A stretch of 64,000 bases of DNA, taken from NCBI RefSeq assembly GCF_038006045.1, contig NZ_JBBOUK010000002.1, forward strand, positions 1-64,000, written 5' to 3'. The position numbers and the translations under genes are program-made. Source of the DNA: Exiguobacterium sp. FSL W8-0210 (GTDB taxonomy: Bacteria > Bacillota > Bacilli > Exiguobacteriales > Exiguobacteriaceae). The notes under the pieces were generated by a model that was not told the DNA's origin, did no database searches, and was given only the letters and a program-made list of their open reading frames with translations. Shown piece after piece: positions 47,031 through 56,200 of the stretch. Within the stretch, counting starts at the first letter, position 1; every line of letters begins with the position of its first letter.

Positions 47031-47282
47031 AGAAAATCCTCCTTTGGGATTTTTAGTAATTAAATCATCTATAAATTATTATATCTTTTTTTTTTATTAA
47101 AACAATTTTTTTACTTGCAAGCAGTTTGTCACAACATACATGATTATTTTTATTAAATCTTAGATTACATGTTTTTTGGAATGTATATAATTTTTGTTTC
47201 ATTGAATTCATGTTTGCTTACTTTAATTACATCCTATGAGCTAGTATCATTATCAAGTTACAAAAAATAAAAAAAGTTAGTA

Positions 47283-48311
47283 CTAATTAAAAGGTATTAT
47301 AATAGTTTCGTTTTTTAGATCTTGAAGATATTTGTTAGTAGTTTGTATAGATTCATGACCTGACACTTTCATGACCTGATATAATGGGATACCTTCGGTT
47401 AACAATTTTGTTATAAATGAGCGTCTGAACCAGTGTGGTGAATGGGCTTTTGAATTTTGTTGTAGTGGTACAGACTGTGCGATTAATCTTAATGCTTCGT
47501 ATGAAATAGATTTATCTTTTGACCGAATATTAAAACAAATATGAGGGTTTTTGAAGTCTTCGATTCGCATTAACGTATTTAATCGTTGAATCAGATGAAG
47601 CGATTTTTTTGACAAAGGGATACGTCTCCATCTATCGCGTTTTCCTTTGAGTTCTATATAATTCATTGTTGGTGTTTCATGAACATGACTGAATTGAAGT
47701 GATAATAGCTCAGAAGCACGCATCCCTGTAGTTAATAATAGATACCCTATTGTTTCGTTCCGCAGTTGCAGCAGCTCGCGGTTCTTTTTTTGCTTCACGG
47801 TGTGGCGGAAGGCGAGGGCGATCGCCTCCATCTCGTCGAAGTCGATCTCGCGACGGAGCGGCTCTGGCTTCATCTGGTCCTTCACTTGCACTGACAGGTC
47901 GCGCACGTGGTAGTCATTGACATGCAGGAAGCGTAGGAAACGTCGCAACATAGCATTTCGTCGCTTAACGGTCCGGGGGGCATACTGGTCATGGACCTCT
48001 TTTAAGTACTCATGCAGATTGAGGATCGTCAGCTGCTTCACACCCTGCGTCTTGGTGACAAAGAACCGCAAAATATAATCGAGATCTTGCTTGTAAGCCC
48101 GCTTGGTATGCGGGCTTTTTTGGCTATAAATCGGAAATAACTCCGTTGCCCAAAATAGTTCGAAAATCTCGAGATCGCTTAGCGCTTCCATATTTAAGTG
48201 ATCGTCCTCAAGCACCGCGAGTAACTTTTCGCGGCTATCAGTAAATGCGAGTGCTGCTTCTTCTCTGATCACAACTTCATTTGTTATTTCTTTTGTTAGT
48301 TCTTCGTTCAT
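47283..48311 (-). CDS. Tyrosine recombinase
   Basis: 342 residues. A SAM-like N-terminal core-binding domain (YSQKSPHTKRAYKQDLDYIL, APRTVKRRNAMLRRFLRFLH) precedes a catalytic domain with all active residues: GMRASELL (Arg), ELKGKRDRWRRIPL (Lys), HSPHWFRRSF (His-x2-Arg), SGHESIQTT (His/Trp position) and NKYLQ (Tyr nucleophile). GGAGGATGGATT precedes the ATG. Role: integration or plasmid multimer resolution. A palindromic site lies 190 bp upstream. The gene is mosaic: the middle is much more GC-rich than the C-terminal third. Confidence 0.92.
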   Translation of the reverse strand: MNEELTKEITNEVVIREEAALAFTDSREKLLAVLEDDHLNMEALSDLEIFELFWATELFPIYSQKSPHTKRAYKQDLDYILRFFVTKTQGVKQLTILNLHEYLKEVHDQYAPRTVKRRNAMLRRFLRFLHVNDYHVRDLSVQVKDQMKPEPLRREIDFDEMEAIALAFRHTVKQKKNRELLQLRNETIGYLLLTTGMRASELLSLQFSHVHETPTMNYIELKGKRDRWRRIPLSKKSLHLIQRLNTLMRIEDFKNPHICFNIRSKDKSISYEALRLIAQSVPLQQNSKAHSPHWFRRSFITKLLTEGIPLYQVMKVSGHESIQTTNKYLQDLKNETIIIPFN

Positions 48312-48499
48312 AATCCATCCTCCAGTCTATTTTTTCATCGCTTCCTCTTTTGAAGACTTTTTTGTTCGATTGATACATGATTTATCGATTATTTTTGTAT
48401 TACATCATATTATGATTGATATACAAATGTATATATAGCGAAGTTGTCTATTTTTTATTGTATTACATATTATATCTATAATTATTATAACAAACAACT

Positions 48500-48528
48500 A
48501 CTTGTGATAATACCTAATTATCACAAGT
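48500..48528. other. Palindromic candidate recombination site
   Basis: ACTTGTGATAAT (48500-48511) and ATTATCACAAGT (48517-48528) are exact 12-bp inverted arms around a 5-bp spacer. A further half site, ATTATCACAA, lies at 48562-48571. The geometry resembles a tyrosine-recombinase core site (arms of 11-13 bp and a short spacer); an operator is the alternative. Confidence 0.5.
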
Positions 48529-48699
48529 AAATTAAAATAGAATATTAGTTAACATAATGCAATTATCACAACGATCGGTGAGGGGAGTGACGATCGCTGG
48601 ATATGTAGAAGGATGCGCGCTTATCGGGAGACTACTAGTAGCGATTACGTGTTTTGTCTCATTTTGATAAGTATTCTTATGATAATGAGACAAATGGAA

Positions 48700-49170
48700 A
48701 ATAGAGTGAATTGATACAATGATTGTAGATGAACAGAGAGATATAGAAGGGAAAGTTTCGTTTCGTTTCGATTCGCGTGTAGGTAAGAAGGGAGGTACGT
48801 AAAAGGAAGAGGGAAGTCATGCATGAGGAGTAGGGTGCAAGATCGAATGAGACAAAGCGGTATTTCGTAGTAAATCCTACAGCCCCACTCATCAAACAGG
48901 GGGCATTGTTAGTTCTAGACGAAAATGAGCAAGCTCCCCTTCTCATGCATGTATAGTCAGTAGATAAAATATCAGGAACCTCCGTCATCTAGAGACTTAT
49001 AGATGACGTTCAGACATACGATTTGTCGTTCAATTGGAGTCTCTACAAATGAATAAGATACACGCTGCGAAGGTCATCGCATTCGATCAAGTAAGAAAAA
49101 AGAATAAGTACCACATCTTTAAGTTCTAACCTATTGGTTAGGTCATATGATACAGATGTGAAATTCACTG
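48700..49170. other. Structured noncoding stretch with a coding remnant
   Basis: A frame at about 48850-48940 on plus reads RYFVVNPTAPLIKQGALLVL between stops and looks like a gene fragment. CGTCATCT/AGATGACG (48983-48990, 49001-49008) is an inverted repeat. CACATCT (49112) pairs with AGATGTG (49154) around an inner CTAACC/GGTTAG stem, a small cruciform or three-way structure. No intact gene is seen in 48312-49585. Confidence 0.35.
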
Positions 49171-49179
49171 CTTTTATCT

Positions 49180-49296
49180 ATGAAGCATAACCCAGCGTTC
49201 GGTCCTGCAATCGAGACTTTTATGAATGGATCGCAAGAGCAGGAACGGCACGATATTTGGATCTACGGACTCTATCAAGGTGTCACTCGTCACTAA
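49180..49296 (+). pseudogene. C-terminal gene fragment of unknown family
   Basis: A 38-codon frame reads FGPAIETFMNGSQEQERHDI, then WIYGLYQGVTRH and stops, with a small hairpin and T-run (about 49303-49329) right after. It has the look of a real C-terminus, but the upstream part is lost. Family not recognised. Confidence 0.35.
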
Positions 49297-49585
49297 ACAA
49301 AACGCCCTCCAGCTTGGAAGGACATTTTTCTTATTTCTTTTTTTTCGTCCTATTGCTGTTTTAAGGGTTCTTAGGCGGCTACGTGCTTTTCCCCAGGTCT
49401 TTCTTGCTGATCGTGATCGTAACGTCCCTTTAAAGGCTCTCAAGCTCGACAACACTACTTGTAAATCGCGACCTTTCGCTACTTATTCGCTGGAGCGATT
49501 CTTCATGGCGATATCTTGATAATCGTTTATGGAATCGAAGGTTCATGATAATATAAACGGCTTAAATTCCACCACAATCTAGTTC

Positions 49586-50356
49586 CTATTTAAATTCTGT
49601 CAATACACCATAGTGATCGCTCGGTAAAACCATGTCGTGCTTCGTTAACTTACTTCCAAAAACTTCTACTGATTCTATATGTAAGGCTTCTACATTGCTA
49701 TCATTTTTCATGAAAATCCAATCATAGCGTACAGATTCTCGTGATTCTTTATTTTCCTTTAGATAACGGTTCTTCTCGAAGTCTAAAGTCGATTGAGGAG
49801 TTGTTTCATTTTTTGTAGCATCTAACAGTGCTACATCGTACCAGCTATCTTTGATTAAATGCTCATAAGTATTAGAGAACGGAAGATCGTTAAAGTCACC
49901 ACAAAGTATTTCGTAAGGGTTCTGATTTGCTGAAATCCAATCATTGACGAACGTAATTTGTTGTTGACGTATTTCTTCTGTTCTCCAGTTTAGATGAACA
50001 TTAGTAATACCATAATCAACATTATCATGATTGATGGTTATTCTAATAGCACAGTAATTAGACTCAAGTGTATCTGTATTCCAAGTTGTATTAATTGATG
50101 TGACTGGAATTTTGCTTAAAAAAGCTAAGCCTTCATCCGGAGAGGCTGGGTACTCTTTAAAAACACATTGATATGACTCTAACTCGTCACAAATATACTG
50201 AGCAACGTTTAATTCATTTATTGAATTAATCGTAGATCTCACTTCTTGAAGAGCAATGATGTCAGGATTTATTCTTTCAATTTCATTGCGTATTGCTTTT
50301 ATTCTACTCTCCCACTCAATGTCCTTATTCCAAATATTAAATGTTGCTATTCTCAT
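49586..50356 (-). CDS. Endonuclease/exonuclease/phosphatase-family hydrolase
   Basis: 256 residues with the EEP fold motifs in order: MRIATFNIWN (Asn), DIIALQEVRS (metal Glu), YGITNVHLNW (His), LCGDFNDLP (Asp/Asn) and LPSDHYGVLTEF (catalytic Asp-His). Substrates in the family range from nucleic acids to phospholipids; no signal peptide here suggests a cytoplasmic role. It starts 8 bp after the broken P-loop kinase gene, so the two were an operon. Confidence 0.82.
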   Translation of the reverse strand: MRIATFNIWNKDIEWESRIKAIRNEIERINPDIIALQEVRSTINSINELNVAQYICDELESYQCVFKEYPASPDEGLAFLSKIPVTSINTTWNTDTLESNYCAIRITINHDNVDYGITNVHLNWRTEEIRQQQITFVNDWISANQNPYEILCGDFNDLPFSNTYEHLIKDSWYDVALLDATKNETTPQSTLDFEKNRYLKENKESRESVRYDWIFMKNDSNVEALHIESVEVFGSKLTKHDMVLPSDHYGVLTEFK

Positions 50357-50363
50357 AATAACC

Positions 50364-50897
50364 TCATCCTTTAGTTAGTGAACTCAGACAAAAAGCGTCA
50401 TTTTGTAGTATTGATTCGACGACCTCGTTTACTGATAAATTGGTAGAGTCAAGGAAGTATTTATGTTGATTTTTTATGGATAAAAACTCATCTCTTAAAA
50501 CGTTAACACGGTCCCCCATCTGTTCAGTTACATCTCTAGCCATATCGCGTTCTAAATTAACGTTATGATTTGTCCACAGAATTACAAATCTTACTTCGAC
50601 ACCCGAAGTTATCAATTCTGATGCGTACTTTTTAATATCTTCTATAGAAATGATCTAATCTATTATGACTTCAAAATTGGCATGTAATAGATTAGTTGTT
50701 AATGCATTGATGTTTTCCCAAGTTAATTTTTTAGCTGCCTCAGACTCCCAAGGTTTTTCGTGACCTGAAACTGGAAGATGGCTGATAGTATCTCCAGAAA
50801 TATAAGAACTTTTCTGTAATGCCTCAGCTAAAGCTAGTGAAGTAGTTGATTTACCTACTCCTGCAGGACCTGATATAAAATACACTTTTTTGCTCAC
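50364..50897 (-). pseudogene. P-loop kinase, interrupted by one in-frame TAG
   Basis: Walker A is YFISGPAGVGKSTTSLALAE. The frame stops at TAG 50655-50657 after FEVIID and continues in the same frame IISIEDIKKYASELITSGVE, then VRFVILWTNHNVNLERD to a natural end at 50364. Joined, about 177 residues, the size of a small nucleotide or AAA kinase. GTG start with AGGGGG upstream. A Tyr codon probably became TAG. Confidence 0.78.
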
Positions 50898-51006
50898 GCC
50901 TTTTCCCCCTATAGATGCGATACCCCTTTACTGTTTACAATAAATCTGAATCGTTTCACTTTAGATGTAGTCTTTTCTCCCTCGACCAGATAAGAAAATA
51001 CTCTTA

Positions 51007-52644
51007 TCATTCTGGTTCAGATTCAAAGAGATGCATATAACGTGCAAATCCTTTACTGTCATAAACAACTTCTAAGGCATGCTTTTTCTTTAAAATATAA
51101 AAGCTCGTCTTTTTTATAGTGTGTTGCTCTAGAACTTTTTTTCCAAGTGTCACTTTAGAAGACATGCCATCTGATTTTTTATACGTTTTATTAGCTTTTC
51201 CGAATACACTAATTATTTGTTTTTCAGTAATATCTGTTCTTTTCTCGAGACTTAAAGGAAGCATGATTTCATCAACTGTTTTGGTTTTTCGATATGTTCC
51301 GTAAAGCCATTTATCTTTTAACACACCACTTGTATAAACACTTCCATAGTAATAAAGTTTTCCATTCGGTCCTTTGACTTTAGAATACGCATCATACATT
51401 TTATAAGGTGCGTTTAAAAAGCTGCCTCGTTGATTCAGTGTATTCTTTTGACTAGTTAGCCATTGGATATTCGTTGGTCGCGGATCCTTCTTTACAGTTA
51501 CTAATAAAGTCGCCGTGAAGTCTTCAAAAGTAGCTTTAATTGTCGCTTTTCCAGGTGATTTAGCGATTAATTTACCTTTTGAAAAATAGACGACTTGAGA
51601 GTTATCCGTACGCCATGTAATAGGAGATATGATAGTGGAACTCGTTCCATTTTTTGAAGTTAAAATGATAGACGGTGTTATTTCTGTTCGCTCCACCAGT
51701 GAATTTAGCTTAGAATTGACGCTTACTTTAACAGTACGCTTATTCAAATTTTTAGAATCGTATACTTTTACAAAATCCCCTACTGCAAGAATCCGCGAAG
51801 TGTTCTGATTAAAGCCGATTGAACCCCCTATCATATTCGTAAAGATTCTTTTAGAAGTTTCCATATCATAGAGTGCTCCACCACTTGTCCCTAAAAATAA
51901 GCCACTTTCATCTAAATCAATTGAAGCAGTTGTTTTTAGTGAAGACATGGATACCTTGTTGAGGTCTTTTGTATACCGATACACTCGACCACTCACTGTA
52001 TTATAAATGAGATCATTCGCTAGCGTTAAATCATACGACACCATTGATTCTGAAGGTAGAATTTCGGTTACTGTTTGTCCTTTATGATCAATGACCCGTA
52101 TAGAAGAATCATCTCCGATCATGATGTATTGATTAGAGACAGCTAAAGTTCCGTGTGTGTCCATTCCACGGATAAGAGAGACGGTATCCGTTTTTACATC
52201 GTAAAATATGAGATTATCATTTGTTGCAATAATCAGTATTGAGGAATTTGGTAAGAATTTTGCTTGGATGTCATAACCTAAATCATACTCTACACCGTTG
52301 TAGTTTAGGCGATACAAATCAGAGACACGCTCACCGAAACGATTATGGATAGAGAGTGTATCTTCTTCAGACTCTTTTTGTACGGTCCATGCTTCGTCTG
52401 AGCTAACATCCAATAATTTGTCATAAGTGTCGTCTACTCGAAGAAGTGTTCCAATGTTTAGATCATAAAGCTTAGTCCCGTCATAATCTGAATAATAAAA
52501 CGTATTTCCCCGTACTACATAGGTATTATTAATTTCTTCGTTAATTTGGCTGATTGTTGGTAAGCTCAAACTTGCATCAACAGGCAAACTAACAGATGCA
52601 AACAATAATGCTAACCCTGCTATGAATTTTTTCAATAACTTCAC
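51007..52644 (-). CDS. Secreted protein with beta-propeller-like and Ig-like parts
   Basis: 545 residues from GTG 52644, the start preferred for the nearby GGAAGG; ATG 52656 is possible. A signal peptide (LLKKFIAGLALLFASVSLP) ends at DA. Residues 30-300 contain repeated short beta units (ILIIATNDNLIFYDVKTDTV, YIMIGDDSSIRVIDHKG), suggesting a propeller. A Big_2-like Ig domain follows (SQVVYFSKGKLIAKSPGKAT). The C-terminal 150 residues are unrecognised. It is divergent from the RHS gene. 52645-53254 is AT-rich and holds only promoters. Confidence 0.65.
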   Translation of the reverse strand: MKLLKKFIAGLALLFASVSLPVDASLSLPTISQINEEINNTYVVRGNTFYYSDYDGTKLYDLNIGTLLRVDDTYDKLLDVSSDEAWTVQKESEEDTLSIHNRFGERVSDLYRLNYNGVEYDLGYDIQAKFLPNSSILIIATNDNLIFYDVKTDTVSLIRGMDTHGTLAVSNQYIMIGDDSSIRVIDHKGQTVTEILPSESMVSYDLTLANDLIYNTVSGRVYRYTKDLNKVSMSSLKTTASIDLDESGLFLGTSGGALYDMETSKRIFTNMIGGSIGFNQNTSRILAVGDFVKVYDSKNLNKRTVKVSVNSKLNSLVERTEITPSIILTSKNGTSSTIISPITWRTDNSQVVYFSKGKLIAKSPGKATIKATFEDFTATLLVTVKKDPRPTNIQWLTSQKNTLNQRGSFLNAPYKMYDAYSKVKGPNGKLYYYGSVYTSGVLKDKWLYGTYRKTKTVDEIMLPLSLEKRTDITEKQIISVFGKANKTYKKSDGMSSKVTLGKKVLEQHTIKKTSFYILKKKHALEVVYDSKGFARYMHLFESEPE

Positions 52645-53254
52645 ATCGCCTTCCATTTTTAAGTAAAAAATTATCCTCATTTCAAATTTTAGATTAATCA
52701 AAAATGATTAAAAGGCTTACTTTTTAAGTTAAGTAAATAAGATTTTAAAAATTTACTATAATAACCTGTTACTCATAAATACGCAGCTTAATTGAGAACT
52801 GTGAATTATATTGATCTCATCTCAATTTTCATATCAATCTTAATTAATAAACATTATCAAATTGCAGTGTATTTGATGAGGGTAGTTCATTTATAACTGA
52901 AAAATATTAAAGTATTAAGTTTATTGATCGCATGTATATTTCTTTAAATAGATTTAACTATTATCCAATCATTACGATCATCTTTTCTGACGGTGTTAAA
53001 AAGCTAATCCATCTTTCAAAATATTCTAAACAATTTTTCAGAGACACTAATATTTTTTCCAAATATTTAGGTTGATTATTTAAAATAATGTAATTAAATT
53101 TTCTGAAACATTATTAAGATAAAAATAAAAAACAATTTTTATAAAAAAATTAACATTTTATAGAATTATCATTTCTAATTTGTAATTATCATGGTACTAT
53201 TTCAAATGGTGGCGTTTCCACTACAATTTTTACAAAATAGGAGATGAAAAATAG

Positions 53255-56200
53255 GTGAATATTAAAAAGCTTTTTAGCGGACTAATTGCCTCTACTTTAC
53301 TGATTAGTTCGGTTCCTTCAAGCTTAGTGTTTGCAAATTCAAATCAAGATGATCCTAAAGAAAAAGAGGTTTCATTGAATCAAGCTATCACTACTGACGG
53401 AATGGACGAAATTGAAGCAGCACGCACAGCATTTACTAAAACATTCAAAGATAACCAAGGGAAACTGTATAAAGAAATTTATGCAGAACCAGTACATGCT
53501 AAAACTAAGGATACATTTGAAGAAATCGATAACACCGTATCGACAGATCCTTCCGATAAAGACATTCTTGCAACGGAAAATACGTCGCTTGTAGCCGAGT
53601 TCCCTAAGAACCTACAACACGATACCGGATTTACATTTAAAAAAGGACCTCACCAAGTCGAATTCGAATTGACGGGTGCCTCCAAACAAGGACAAAAAAT
53701 AAACCCTAATTTATTAAGTAAAACTTCATTAGAAAATAATAAGGTTCAATATACCGATGTGTATCCTGATGTCGATCTTCGTCATATCACGTTTAACGAA
53801 GAGGTTAAAGAAGACTGGATCATTAAAAAATACACAGGAATTAATCAGTTTTCTTACACACTGCGTACAAAGTTAAAGCCTGTGCTACAACAAGACGGGT
53901 CCATCGATTTTCTTGAAAAAACAGGTGACTCTGAAGCAGTATTTACTCTTCCTGCCCCTGAAATGATGGACTCGAATATTAATGAAGGAAAAGGCGAAGG
54001 AACATATTCTAAACAATTACGTTATCTTCTTGAAGAAAACACGAATGGTACTTATAGCCTGATCTTAGATATTGACAAAGAATGGTTAGCTTCAAGTGAT
54101 CGGAAATATCCAATCTACGTTGACCCTTCTGTGTCTATTGATGCTTTAGGTGATGCCTATATTTCGAGTAAGGCACCAACAACAAACTTCAATGAAAAAT
54201 GGGATCCTGTTCAAGGTGAATATGTACTGCAGACAGGATACTACGATAGTACATCTGGGACGAACTACGCTTTCATCAAATTCAGTGTAGCAAACGAACT
54301 CAAAGGTGCTGTTATTGACTCCGCTTCTCTTCAAGCCTACGTTACGCATGCTTATTATGCGACACAGAAGAATGGACTATGGGTCGATGAAGCCAATAGT
54401 AAATGGGCAATTAATGAAGTCAACTGGAACAACAAACCGTCTTCAACTAAAATTTCTTCTACGTTAGTTGGTCGAGACGAATGGGCAAAGCTTGACGTTA
54501 AGAGTACGTTACAGGCATGGGTATCCGAAGAACGACCAAATACGGGCTTTAAGTTGCATACAAATGGTAACGGACAAACGTATTGGAAAAAGATTACGGC
54601 ATCGGAAAGTGCAAATAAGCCGAAGTTAGTCATTTCTTACCACTATGATCAAATGCCAACACCGACGATGTCAGCTCAATTAGACAATGCTACTGCTAAA
54701 ACAGGATCCGTCAACGTGAATTGGAAATCTGTTTTTGGTGCTTCTTCATACAAACTCCAAATGTTTGATGGGTACCGATATGAGACGGTTTACACAGGTA
54801 GCGGACTTAGTTGGACATCGAAGGATAAAAAGATCTTCCCAAAAGCACCCTTCACTTCTTCGTCTCGTTATAAACTCGATGGTACAGGTACCGAACTACC
54901 AGTTGATCCGTCAGCATTTTACTCAGCTAATTTAGGGAGTGCAACGACAGCGAAGGCTTATAAATTCCGCGTTATCCCTGTTTACCCGACGGGAGACGGC
55001 CCATCTTCAACTATTATCTCGAAAGAGATTCCTGTCCCAGCTGGAGAACCAGATTTACCAACGGTAACTACAGGAACGTATAGTGAAGCAGACACAATCA
55101 ATAAAGGTCGAGGCTGGCTAAACGTTAAATGGAACAAAGTAGCTAACGCGACAGGTTATAAAGTTCGAATTTGGAACGGTTCCGTGTATAAAAATTATAC
55201 TGTAGGAAAAGATACGACTTCGATCAGTACGAAAGGCAAAAAAATCTGGCCAACAGATGATCAGATTAAAGCGGGCGTTACAGATTTGTATGACGTGAAC
55301 TTTGATGATGCTACAAGCATCGCTAAAGGTGCTGAACTTCCAATCGATCCAAGTGCTACGTATGGAAGTAGTTCAAGTCGTTATAGTGTACGTGTCATCG
55401 CAACGTCAGCTGCGGGTGACTCTCCTTCATCAGATGTTAACTACGGATATATGAAACTATATGCTCCGAAAAATGTAAGCATCACAGCAAACGACGATAA
55501 TCTTGTTCAAAATAAAACGAGTTTAACGATGAAATGGTCGCCATCAGTCGGTGCAAATTATTATGAAGTTCAATTGAATAATGGCACGTCGATTGAAAAG
55601 TACAAAGTCAAAGGAACAACGTCCTTTACGACACCTAAAACAGCATATGAGTTAGGTAAAACGTATACAGCCAATGTAGTAGCCTTTTTCGATGACGATG
55701 ATACGGCTTATGAATCAGAAGAAGGAAAAGTATCTGGTCAGCGTGGTCTGAGTAACCTTTCAGGAACTGCTAAAAATTCTATTAACCTTCATGAAGATTT
55801 AATAGGTATCGAGGACTTCTATTCATACGATGAAACTGAATTTGGTAATGCAACTTCTTATGTTAATGTAACAACTGGCAATATGGCATTACAATTTACA
55901 GACGAATCACTTATTTCAAAAAGTAAATTAGATTATGATTTTACAAGAACATATAATTCTCGTTCCTTTAAATCATCTTCTCTAGGATTAGGTTGGACAT
56001 TTATTGGAAATGAAAGTTTGGAAGAAGTGACTGGAGGCGACGTTCATTATTCAGATGAAGATGGAACAATTCATATATTTAAAAATATTAATGGAAAGTT
56101 AATATCTCCAAAAGGTACGTATCAAGAACTACAAAAAGAAAACAATCGATATAAATTGAAAACTAAAGAAGGTCTTATCAAATATTTTGAAGAAGATCAG

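Noticed and set aside
48677-48988. 103-codon minus-strand frame in the region after the recombinase
   Set aside because: No ribosome binding site and an unnatural composition; a better fragment lies on the other strand.
49174-49455. 93-codon minus-strand Arg-rich frame
   Set aside because: It overlaps the plus-strand C-terminal fragment and hairpin at 49180-49329; composition is typical of a shadow frame, and no start signal is seen.
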